NCBI GenBank assembly: GCA_002392405.1
Contig: DGGY01000023.1
Location: 1 to 15,450 of the forward strand
Direction of reading: 5' to 3'
Length of the DNA stretch: 15,450 bases
From: Treponema sp. UBA3862
GTDB lineage: Bacteria; Spirochaetota; Spirochaetia; Treponematales; Treponemataceae
Below the pieces are notes generated by a model. That model searched no databases, had not been told where the DNA came from, and was given only the letters and a program-made list of their open reading frames with translations. The position numbers and the translations under genes were made by a program. Shown here piece after piece: positions 1-5,443 of the stretch; within the stretch, counting starts at the first letter, position 1, and the number at the start of each line of letters is the position of its first letter.

Positions 1-84
1 GGAAAAGAAAAAGTAGGAACTGAATGGGGATTATTGATGCTAGGATATGATTTCAAGCAGTTGATTCGATTAATAAACGCCTAA
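1..84 (+). CDS. Transposase, C-terminal end (partial)
   Basis: Frame 1 is open from the window edge to TAA at 82-84 and encodes 27 residues ending TEWGLLMLGYDFKQLIRL-INA. This resembles the C-terminal tail of DDE transposases of the IS1182/IS4 kind, which end with a (R/K)V-TE(W/F)-L--YN-K-L pattern. The catalytic domain lies upstream of the window, so neither family nor integrity can be judged. The gene is followed by a 50-bp A-rich stretch and then by the hairpin at 136-185. That hairpin could be either the terminator or part of the right end of the element. The identification rests on a short motif. Confidence 0.5.
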   Translation, partial: GKEKVGTEWGLLMLGYDFKQLIRLINA

Positions 85-135
85 GAAAAAAAAACAATAA
101 ACGAAAATCTACAAAATTCATTTAAACATAAAAAA

Positions 136-185
136 GGCTGTCCTTTTTGAAGTCTTTAATTACTTCTAGGACAGCCCCTTTTTTT
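136..185 (+). terminator. Rho-independent terminator, or right end of the upstream IS
   Basis: Arms GGCTGTCC (136-143) and GGACAGCC (169-176) pair perfectly over 8 bp. A 5-bp inner helix (GAAGT/ACTTC, 149-153 with 162-166) lies between them. The 3' arm leads into CC and seven T (179-185). An A-run (131-135) on the 5' side would also allow termination on the minus strand. It ends transcription from the transposase side and precedes the first repeat unit. Because it lies about 50 bp after the transposase stop, it might instead be the hairpin-like end of the insertion sequence. Confidence 0.75.
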
Positions 186-195
186 ATAAGCGACC

Positions 196-261
196 GGGCA
201 GCCGTGCGAGTTTTTCCGTTTTTTTGCGAAAGCAAAAAATGCGAGCCCTTTGGCGAGCAAG
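196..261 (+). repeat. 66-nt palindromic repeat, copy A
   Basis: This begins GGGCAGCCGTGCGAG and contains a T-run/A-run hairpin (TTTTTTGC, GAAA tetraloop, GCAAAAAA). It then carries GCGAG in two direct copies around CCCTTTGG. Copy A matches copy B (418-482) at all but one base, an extra A in the hairpin loop, and its first ~30 bases recur at 624-655. CGAGTTTT near the 5' side is answered by AAAACTCG at 264-271, which gives an outer stem around the hairpin. It starts 10 nt after the T-run of the terminator at 136-185. I do not recognise the family; it resembles a REP-like or MITE-like dispersed palindrome. Confidence 0.85.
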
Positions 262-347
262 TGAAAACTCGAGTTTCATCGGATGCGAAGCTTCCGATGA
301 ATACATGTACAGTAGCATGTGCTGTAGCGGTAGCCGGATCATTCTAA
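204..347 (+). CDS. Small peptide A ending TCTVACAVAVAGSF (start unresolved)
   Basis: The last 14 codons before TAA (345-347) encode TCTVACAVAVAGSF, identical to the end of the second small frame at 426-560. Ten of the 14 codons differ between them, always synonymously and including TCA versus AGT for serine. This fixes the strand, frame and stop with good confidence. The start is not fixed. GTG 204 is shared by both copies and gives 47 aa, GTG 261 gives 28 aa, and ATG 297 gives 16 aa (MNTCTV...). The ATG lies in the 3' arm of a 9-bp hairpin (275-301). None has a clear Shine-Dalgarno sequence. The end is Ala/Val-rich with two Cys (CTVAC) plus Thr and Ser. A terminator begins 24 nt after the stop. 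The function is unknown; a modified-peptide precursor, a membrane-active peptide or a leader peptide are all possible. Confidence 0.55.
   Translation: MRVFPFFCESKKCEPFGEQVKTRVSSDAKLPMNTCTVACAVAVAGSF
275..301 (+). repeat. Inverted repeat/hairpin over the ATG of peptide A
   Basis: TTCATCGGA (275-283) and TCCGATGAA (293-301) are perfect 9-bp reverse complements. The 9-nt loop can add a GC/GC pair around GAA. The 3' arm contains the in-frame ATG at 297-299, so a folded transcript would hide it. Copy B has a different, shorter hairpin at the matching place (498-514: GCAAACC / GGTTGC, loop GCCA). The position is therefore conserved while the sequence is not. Confidence 0.7.
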
Positions 348-370
348 TTGAGTTCTTGTAACTAAAACGA

Positions 371-401
371 AGACATCTCCTTTTGGGGATGTCTTTTTTT
401 T
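371..401 (+). terminator. Rho-independent terminator of peptide unit A
   Basis: AGACATCTCC (371-380), loop TTTT, then GGGGATGTCT (385-394) form a 10-bp stem with one G-U pair, followed by eight T. It starts 24 nt after the peptide A stop. Its stem sequence differs from those of the neighbouring terminators, so the units have diverged there. Confidence 0.92.
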
Positions 402-417
402 ATAGGCGCATGATACA

Positions 418-482
418 GGGCAGCCGTGCGAGTTTTTCCGTTTTTTTGCGAAGCAAAAAATGCGAGCCCTTTGGCGAGCAAG
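418..482 (+). repeat. 66-nt palindromic repeat, copy B
   Basis: This copy is 65 nt long and matches copy A except for one missing A in the hairpin loop (GCGAAGC instead of GCGAAAGC). The outer stem is better here than in A: CGAGTTTTTCC near the 5' side pairs with GGAAAAA-T-CTCG up to about 493, over 11 bp with one bulged base. It starts 16 nt after the T-run of the terminator at 371-401, and 222 nt downstream of the copy A start. Confidence 0.85.
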
Positions 483-560
483 GAAAAATCTCGTGAAGCA
501 AACCGCCAGGTTGCGACTTGCACCGTTGCATGTGCAGTTGCAGTAGCTGGTAGTTTCTAA
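426..560 (+). CDS. Small peptide B ending TCTVACAVAVAGSF (start unresolved)
   Basis: This is the paralogue of the small frame at 204-347. Codons 516-557 spell TCTVACAVAVAGSF with different codons from copy A (ACT TGC ACC GTT against ACA TGT ACA GTA, and so on), then TAA at 558-560. The frame is closed upstream by TGA at 411-413. The only possible starts are GTG 426 (44 aa, chosen because it is shared with copy A) and TTG 471 (30 aa). Neither has an evident ribosome-binding site, and there is no ATG. Residues before the conserved end (KSREANRQVA) differ from copy A (KTRVSSDAKLPMN). A terminator begins 20 nt after the stop. A good AAGGA ribosome site at 480-484 serves a GTG at 493, but in another frame. 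The translated form, or whether copy B is still expressed, is uncertain. Confidence 0.5.
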   Translation: MRVFPFFCEAKNASPLASKEKSREANRQVATCTVACAVAVAGSF

Positions 561-579
561 TAAATTTAGCGTAATGCAA

Positions 580-609
580 AAGCCTTGTCGGTTTGACAGG
601 GCTTTTTTT
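580..609 (+). terminator. Rho-independent terminator of peptide unit B
   Basis: AAGCCTTGTC (580-589) pairs with GACAGGGCTT (595-604) over 10 bp with one wobble, loop GGTTT, followed by a T-run to 609. It starts 20 nt after the peptide B stop. The third repeat copy begins 15 nt after the T-run. Confidence 0.92.
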
Positions 610-623
610 ATGCACATGCTACT

Positions 624-655
624 GGGCAGCCGTGCGAGTTTCCACGTTTTTTTGC
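624..655 (+). repeat. Truncated third copy (C) of the palindromic repeat
   Basis: GGGCAGCCGTGCGAGTTT is followed by CCACGTTTTTTTGC, matching the first ~30 nt of copies A and B with a few changes (TCCACG for TTTCCG). The sequence then diverges. The frame from GTG stops at once and no third peptide end is found downstream. As with the other copies, it sits directly after a terminator T-run. Confidence 0.8.
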
Positions 656-732
656 TAAAATCTCTACTTCTTTTCCCGGATCTGTAAATATTCTTAAAAT
701 TTAAATATAATATAACATTTTTTTGTAAATTG

Positions 733-741
733 TGTTATACT
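733..741 (+). promoter_or_regulatory. Extended -10 promoter for the DUF975 gene
   Basis: TGT-TATACT (733-741) is an extended -10 element with 5 of 6 consensus bases in the hexamer. There is no convincing -35 at 16-18 bp, but the upstream DNA (690-725) is strongly A/T-rich. A start near 748 would leave a leader of about 29 nt. Confidence 0.5.
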
Positions 742-776
742 TACAGCGTAGATATTCAAATTAACTGGAGGAATCT

Positions 777-1355
777 ATGACAATTGACAGAAGAGAGATT
801 AAAGAACTTGCAAAAAAGCAGATTAAAGGAAATATCCTTACCTTTTTCGGCTTGTCGGTAGTAATGTTTTTAATTCTTGGACTTGTTTCCTTTACTTATA
901 TCGGAACTCTCGTTCTTGCAGGTCCTATTTATCTTGGATTTGCCATGTTTGTTCTTGAAATCCTTAGAAGCGGGGAAGGAAAGTTTGGTACAGGCTTTGA
1001 AGGCTTCAGACAGTTTGGTTCAGCTTTTGTTGCTACATTGCTGAGCGGTATTTTTGTTTTACTCTGGAGTATTCTTTTTATTATTCCTGGTATTATTGCC
1101 GGTTACCGTTACAGTATGGTTTATTTTATTCTTGCAGATAATCCTTCAATCTCCGGTAGTGAAGCAATCAAAAAGTCAAAGGAAATGATGGCAGGTCATA
1201 AATGGGAGCTTTTTGTGCTTCAGCTTAGTTTTATAGGCTGGTTCCTGCTTTGTTTCATTACCTTTGGAATTGCCGCAATCTGGGTTTATCCATATTACCT
1301 TACGACAATTGCTGCTTTTTATGATAAAGTTAAGTCTGAAGTAAAAACAGAATAG
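777..1355 (+). CDS. DUF975 family integral membrane protein
   Basis: This is a 192-aa polytopic membrane protein. Hydrophobic segments lie at about residues 19-40, 42-63, 82-118 (probably two helices) and 147-180. The family pattern is clear: FIIPGIIAGYRYSM (101-114), then YFILADNP with a conserved acidic and helical stretch (SEAIKKSKEMMAGHKWELF, 128-146), and a last TM ending WVYPYY. This matches the DUF975 family (Pfam PF06161), whose biochemical role is not known. Full family length suggests an intact gene. The start is supported by GGAGG at 767-771, 5 nt before ATG. It appears monocistronic, with an extended -10 promoter upstream and a terminator 55 nt after the stop. The family call is fairly sure; the function is not assigned. 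Confidence 0.88.
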   Translation: MTIDRREIKELAKKQIKGNILTFFGLSVVMFLILGLVSFTYIGTLVLAGPIYLGFAMFVLEILRSGEGKFGTGFEGFRQFGSAFVATLLSGIFVLLWSILFIIPGIIAGYRYSMVYFILADNPSISGSEAIKKSKEMMAGHKWELFVLQLSFIGWFLLCFITFGIAAIWVYPYYLTTIAAFYDKVKSEVKTE

Positions 1356-1409
1356 TTTTTAGAAAATTCTTCTTCACTTTTTTTATAATTTTAATGGATT
1401 AAAATGATT

Positions 1410-1439
1410 AAGTGCACTTTTACAGGTGCACTTTTTTTT
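1410..1439 (+). terminator. Rho-independent terminator after the DUF975 gene
   Basis: AAGTGCAC (1410-1417) and GTGCACTT (1426-1433) pair over 8 bp around an 8-nt loop, followed by a T-run to 1439. It separates the DUF975 gene from the transporter gene downstream. Confidence 0.9.
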
Positions 1440-1532
1440 ATTTTTCTTTTGTAGTATTATCTTTTTATTAAATTAATTTTTACAGTCCTCAGTCTTTCTT
1501 TTGACGGGGGCTCATGATTTTACGGAGTTATT

Positions 1533-2897
1533 ATGAATAACATTCAAAACAAATGGATCCGGGGTGCAATTCCAGCCCTGCTTCTGCACTGTTCTATCGG
1601 AACTGTATACTGCTGGTCTTTATTCAGTCAGGAAATTGCTGACTATATCGGTTTTTCTAAGGGTGCTGCTGAATGGGCATTCTCTTTCGCTATCTTTTTC
1701 CTTGGTATGAGTGCTGCTTTTCTTGGTAACCTTGTAGAAAAAAACATTCACAAGTCTTCACTTATTGCAGCAATTACTTTTGCCTGCGGTATGGCAGGAA
1801 CAGGTTTTTTCATCTGGTACGGCGGTAACTGTTATCAGCATGGTGCAGGTGCTCCAAGCCTTGTTTCTTTAATCGGTATTTATATCTGTTATGGCTTTAT
1901 TATGGGAATTGGTCTTGGTACAGGTTATCTTTCTCCTGTAAAGACTTTAATGCTCTGGTTTAAAGACAGAAAAGGTCTTGCTACAGGTCTTGCTGTTGCG
2001 GGTTTTGGAGCAGCAAAAGCCATTGCCAGTCCTTTCATGCAGAAAATGCTTCCCGGATTAAGCAATAAAATCTATGACGAAGCAGGTCTTGTTATCGGAA
2101 ATGACGGAACGGGCGTATGGAAAATGTTTGTAATTCTTGCAGGCATCTATTTTGTAATGATGTTTATCGGTCATCTTCTTCTTGCAAAACCTGCTGACTG
2201 GGTAGAGCCTCAGCAGAAATCAAAGGAAGAAGGAATAATCGCAACTTTAAAGCGTGAACCGATTATCAGCTACATTGGTATCTGGCTCATGTTCTATCTT
2301 AACATCACCTGCGGTCTTGCCCTTATTTCACAGGAAAAAATGATTGTTAAGTGTATCGGTCTTGCTTCAATGGCAGGTATTGTTTCAACTGTTTCAGCCG
2401 TTTTCAATGCAGGCGGTCGCCTCGGCTTTTCTGCCTGGGCTGACAAAATGAAAGACAGAAATACAATCTACAAGCTCATTTTTATCCTTTCGATTCTCTT
2501 TACTGCTGTTGTTTATTTCTCAAAGGGAATTTCAAACGGTGCAGGAAATACTGTCCTTATCATCTTCGTTCTTGCCCTCATCTTCATTGTAAATGCCGGT
2601 TACGGCGGCGGTTTCTCTAATGTTCCCACACTGCTTTCTGACCACTACGGAATGGGCTCAATTTCTGCAATCCATGGAATTACTCTTTCTGCATGGGCTT
2701 TTGCAGGACTTACAGGAAACCAGATGGCAAATGCAATCGTAAAACACACCGGAAAATTCATTGAAGTTCACGGAATTTCAGCTAATCCAACCGGATATCA
2801 GAATGTTCTCATTGTTACAGGTGCCCTTTACATCGTTGCACTTTGTCTTTCACTGTTCTTCGTTAAGCCTGTAAACAAAGATAAAGGACAGCTCTAG
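1533..2897 (+). CDS. MFS transporter, OFA (oxalate/formate antiporter-like) family
   Basis: This 454-aa protein has about 12 predicted membrane helices in two halves, joined by a hydrophilic loop near residues 225-242 (KPADWVEPQQKSKEEG). Family features include the N-terminal IGTVYCWSLF (22-31) and the central GLGTGYLSPVKTLMLWF followed by DRKGLATGLAVAGFG (127-159). There is also a C-terminal block of the form NVPTLLSDHYG-GSISAIHG. OFA members exchange small carboxylates such as oxalate/formate or take up monocarboxylates, but the substrate cannot be read from this sequence. A ribosome site CGGAG (1523-1527) lies 5 nt before ATG. The gene stands alone between two terminators. The promoter is unclear; TATTAT at 1455-1460 is the best -10 candidate and lacks a good -35. 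The length is normal and there is no frameshift. Confidence 0.87.
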   Translation: MNNIQNKWIRGAIPALLLHCSIGTVYCWSLFSQEIADYIGFSKGAAEWAFSFAIFFLGMSAAFLGNLVEKNIHKSSLIAAITFACGMAGTGFFIWYGGNCYQHGAGAPSLVSLIGIYICYGFIMGIGLGTGYLSPVKTLMLWFKDRKGLATGLAVAGFGAAKAIASPFMQKMLPGLSNKIYDEAGLVIGNDGTGVWKMFVILAGIYFVMMFIGHLLLAKPADWVEPQQKSKEEGIIATLKREPIISYIGIWLMFYLNITCGLALISQEKMIVKCIGLASMAGIVSTVSAVFNAGGRLGFSAWADKMKDRNTIYKLIFILSILFTAVVYFSKGISNGAGNTVLIIFVLALIFIVNAGYGGGFSNVPTLLSDHYGMGSISAIHGITLSAWAFAGLTGNQMANAIVKHTGKFIEVHGISANPTGYQNVLIVTGALYIVALCLSLFFVKPVNKDKGQL

Positions 2898-2954
2898 AAA
2901 TTGCAATTTTTAGAGATAACCTAAATAATAAAAATATATAACTGTTTTATACAG

Positions 2955-3030
2955 AGGCTGCCTGAAAAGCACAGGTGATTGCGGTGAGTTATACTGCAGT
3001 TTTCTGTACTTACCGGGCAGTCTTTTTTTT
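2955..3030 (+). terminator. Rho-independent terminator with long apical arm, after the MFS gene
   Basis: AGGCTGCCTG (2955-2964) pairs with CGGGCAGTCT (3014-3023) over 10 bp with two wobble pairs, followed by eight T. The two arms are 49 nt apart, far longer than usual. The interior contains the palindrome ACTGCAGT and may fold further. It lies 58 nt after the transporter stop. It may also be the 3' end of a short RNA. Confidence 0.75.
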
Positions 3031-3100
3031 GCTTCCTGGTACACTCTTAAAATAAATTTAAAAAAAGACTTTATAAACAGCTTATTCTGCCTTTGAATAA

Positions 3101-3129
3101 TTGACTTAATTCTTCTTTTTTTAGATTAT
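3101..3129 (+). promoter_or_regulatory. Sigma-70-type promoter of the DUF4912-GH57 operon
   Basis: TTGACT (3101-3106, 5 of 6 consensus bases) and GATTAT (3124-3129, 4 of 6) are separated by 17 bp. A start near 3136 would leave a leader of about 23 nt before ATG 3159. Confidence 0.6.
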
Positions 3130-3158
3130 TAAACAGTTAAAAAAAGTAAGTTAAAATT

Positions 3159-3839
3159 ATGGAAAGTAAAATATTAACACGTTCTTATCTTGAAACTCTT
3201 TCTACGCAGGAGCTTCTTGCAATCGCCGACGACTACGGTATCGATATTCCTGAAAATCTTAACAGAAGTTTTATTATCACTGAACTCATTGAAGTATCAC
3301 TTGAATTTGCTGATGAACAGAAAGAGGAAGACATTACTGCCAGCGATGAAAATGCGCCTGTTCACGCCAGGGAAGAAGAACTTCCTGAATCTTACAATGA
3401 AACAATGATCTGCGCTGTTCTTCGTAATCCTGCCTGGGCTTATGTTTACTGGGATATTAAAAATGCTGACATCCAGCGTCTTAATTCAGATTCTGCTTTT
3501 AAAGGCCTTTGTCTTCGTGTTTCTTACTGGGAAAAAGAAGAAGATGAAAAACCGCTTGAGTCTTTTGACATTCAGATTTCCCTTACAGACAGGCAGCAGT
3601 ATATTCTTATTTCACCTGAAAAAAATCTGCTTCGTGTAGATCTTGCAGCGCTTTATTCAGGCAAAGATGATGAAAATCTTGCTGTTACTCCTAAAATTCA
3701 GATCCCAAAAGGTTCACCTTTATTGACCTCTCTTCCAGGAAGGGAAGTTGACCTCAGTCCTGCAGTTGAAGCTTCCAGTATGAGAAATCTTCTGACAGAG
3801 CATTTTGAAAAACACAGGGAATCTTTTTCTCAAATTTAA
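3159..3839 (+). CDS. DUF4912 domain protein
   Basis: This is a 226-aa soluble protein without signal peptide or TM segment. Residues 11-50 form a small helical SAP/Rho-N-like module (LSTQELLAIADDYGIDIPENL). An acidic linker follows (51-80). The DUF4912 core begins at CAVLRNPAWAYVYWDI (85-100), whose NP-W-YVYW signature is diagnostic of Pfam DUF4912. The rest of the core (about 101-190) is beta-rich with an RVDLAALY-like end. DUF4912 genes are often found beside GH57/DUF1957 genes. Here the next gene is exactly that, 18 nt downstream and on the same transcript, which suggests a shared polysaccharide-related role. Molecular function is not established. No clear Shine-Dalgarno sequence precedes ATG 3159. 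Confidence 0.8.
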   Translation: MESKILTRSYLETLSTQELLAIADDYGIDIPENLNRSFIITELIEVSLEFADEQKEEDITASDENAPVHAREEELPESYNETMICAVLRNPAWAYVYWDIKNADIQRLNSDSAFKGLCLRVSYWEKEEDEKPLESFDIQISLTDRQQYILISPEKNLLRVDLAALYSGKDDENLAVTPKIQIPKGSPLLTSLPGREVDLSPAVEASSMRNLLTEHFEKHRESFSQI

Positions 3840-3857
3840 AAATCCGGAGAGTTAAAA

Positions 3858-5423
3858 ATGTCATCAAAAAAACTTGGAATTGTAGTTGCCGCTCATCTTC
3901 CTTATGTAAGGCACCTTTGCGAAGAAGGTGAACTTCCAGGCCCGGAATATGATCTTCTCTTTACTTCAATAAGCCAGACTTATCTTCCGCTTGTTAATCT
4001 TATTAAAAAACTTGAAGAGGAAGGCGTAAAGTCAAAGTTTTCAATTGTAATGACACCGACTCTCTGTGCAATGCTTGATGATACTGAAATTCAGAATCAA
4101 TATGTTGAATGGCTTGACCGCTGTATTGCTCTTGGACAGAAAGAAATTGAAAGGGTAGGAAAAGACAGCGCAAAGTTAAAGATTGCTCAGGATACATTAA
4201 AAAAGCTTCAGCAGAATAAAGAAGATTTTACCCAGAAATATAACTGCAATCTTTTAAAACAGTTTGCAGAATTTGCAAGAAAAGAACTTATAGAGATTCT
4301 TGCTTCCTGCGGATCCTATGCTTTTTTACCGCATTATGCTGATCTTCCTGAAGTTTTAAATGCACAGGTTGAAACAGGAATTATTTCACACAGAAATTAT
4401 TTTGGAATTGCTCCGGACGGTTTCTGGCTTCCTTATCAGGGTTACACTAATGGTCTTGAAAGGGTACTCCGCTCTTATGGCATTTTATATACCGTTTTAG
4501 ATTCACGCGGACTTTTATTTGCAGAAGATGCGCCTCAGACAGGTATTTTTGCTCCGGTGCGCACCTGGAATTCACTTGTAATTTTTGCCAATGATTCAAA
4601 GGCATGTTCTGAAATTACAGGGAAAAATGCATTCCTTTTAAATAAAGTCTACAAAAATCAGAACCGTGATATTGGCTTTGAACTTGAAATAAATGAACTC
4701 GGGGATTTTGTAAAGCCTGATTCTCCGCGTACAAATTCTCTTTTCCGTTACTGGTCTAACAGTGAAGAAATTTATGATGAACAGGCCGCTCTCCTTCAGG
4801 CACGTAAAGACGCAGAACTTTACCTTAAAAACAGAAATGAAACTTTAGTTGAGGCAGAAAAATCAGTAAATGCTCCGTCCTTAATCTGCAAAATTGATGC
4901 ACGTTTTTTAGGTGGCGACTGGGCTGAAGGAATGGAATTCTTTGAAACCCTGCTCAGAAAAAATGCAGATTCAGAGTTTGTTACTCCAAATGAACTTATT
5001 GAAGAGCAGTTTAAGCTTACAAAAGTAACTCCTTATCCTTCTGCTGCCTGCGGTATGGGATATGGTGAAGATCTTCTCGACAGTACAAACAGCTGGATGC
5101 TCCGCTATACAAGAAAGATGTGCGAAAGAATGGTAGACCTTTCAGACCGTTTTAAAGATGAAACGGGATTAAAGGCCAGACTTTTGATTCTTGGCGCAAA
5201 AGAACTGATGCTTTCTCAGTCAGCAGAACTTTCAAAAATGATTCATGACGGAGACCTTCCTGACTGGGCAAAAAACAGTTTCACTCAGAGTGTAAAAAAC
5301 TTTACAACTGTTTTTGATTCCCTGGGAACAAATCTTGTAAGTACAGAATGGCTTACCGTTCTTGAAAAAGAGCATAATCTTTTTCCATGGATGAATTACA
5401 GAATTTTCAGCAGGAAGATGTAA
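3858..5423 (+). CDS. GH57/DUF1957 (AmyC-like) protein with degenerate active site
   Basis: This 521-aa protein spans the whole GH57 AmyC/DUF1957 layout of 1,4-alpha-glucan branching enzymes. The N-terminal beta strand with AHLPYVRH is at residues 12-19, and the SQTYLPL/TPTLC-ML block at 39-73. The SYAFLPHY segment is at 153-160 and GFWLPYQGY at 188-196. The segment that carries the acid/base Asp (KIDARFLGGDWAEG, 345-358) follows. The C-terminal helical domain ends LFPWMNYRIF. In active relatives the motif is WLPEC(G/A)Y with the nucleophile Glu; here Tyr193 takes that place. The family's THGFLP reads SYAFLP, and FGHWW reads LGGDW. Asp347 is kept. I infer a catalytically dead or altered homologue, perhaps glucan-binding. 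GGAGA lies 7 nt before ATG, and the gene follows the DUF4912 gene by 18 nt. Family assignment is strong; loss of activity is inferred. Confidence 0.85.
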   Translation: MSSKKLGIVVAAHLPYVRHLCEEGELPGPEYDLLFTSISQTYLPLVNLIKKLEEEGVKSKFSIVMTPTLCAMLDDTEIQNQYVEWLDRCIALGQKEIERVGKDSAKLKIAQDTLKKLQQNKEDFTQKYNCNLLKQFAEFARKELIEILASCGSYAFLPHYADLPEVLNAQVETGIISHRNYFGIAPDGFWLPYQGYTNGLERVLRSYGILYTVLDSRGLLFAEDAPQTGIFAPVRTWNSLVIFANDSKACSEITGKNAFLLNKVYKNQNRDIGFELEINELGDFVKPDSPRTNSLFRYWSNSEEIYDEQAALLQARKDAELYLKNRNETLVEAEKSVNAPSLICKIDARFLGGDWAEGMEFFETLLRKNADSEFVTPNELIEEQFKLTKVTPYPSAACGMGYGEDLLDSTNSWMLRYTRKMCERMVDLSDRFKDETGLKARLLILGAKELMLSQSAELSKMIHDGDLPDWAKNSFTQSVKNFTTVFDSLGTNLVSTEWLTVLEKEHNLFPWMNYRIFSRKM

Positions 5424-5443
5424 TTTACTTACTTTCAAAAGAA

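Noticed and set aside
147..206. Extension of peptide A to ATG 147.
   Set aside because: This start lies inside the terminator hairpin, has no ribosome site and has no counterpart in copy B, where TGA 411 blocks the frame.
239..400. ATG in both repeat copies (239 and 460) starting MRALWRA.
   Set aside because: After the repeat the two products share nothing and the frames cross the conserved peptide block out of phase. Only the repeat itself makes the starts look conserved.
339..617. Minus-strand ORFs of 92 and 71 aa across the repeat region.
   Set aside because: They run through the terminator and palindromic repeat, and the synonymous-change pattern supports the plus strand.
196..655. Three spaced repeats as a CRISPR array.
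   Set aside because: Spacing is 222 and 206 nt, the third copy is truncated, and the intervening DNA holds terminators and conserved peptide ends, not short spacers.
196..655. Integron cassette array with attC sites.
   Set aside because: No GTTRRRY/RYYYAAC core pair was found at the unit edges and no integrase is in view. The cassette idea is kept only as a general hypothesis.
561..776. The small peptides as attenuation leaders for the DUF975 gene.
   Set aside because: That gene has its own extended -10 promoter after the last terminator, and no antiterminator pairing with the peptide region was seen.
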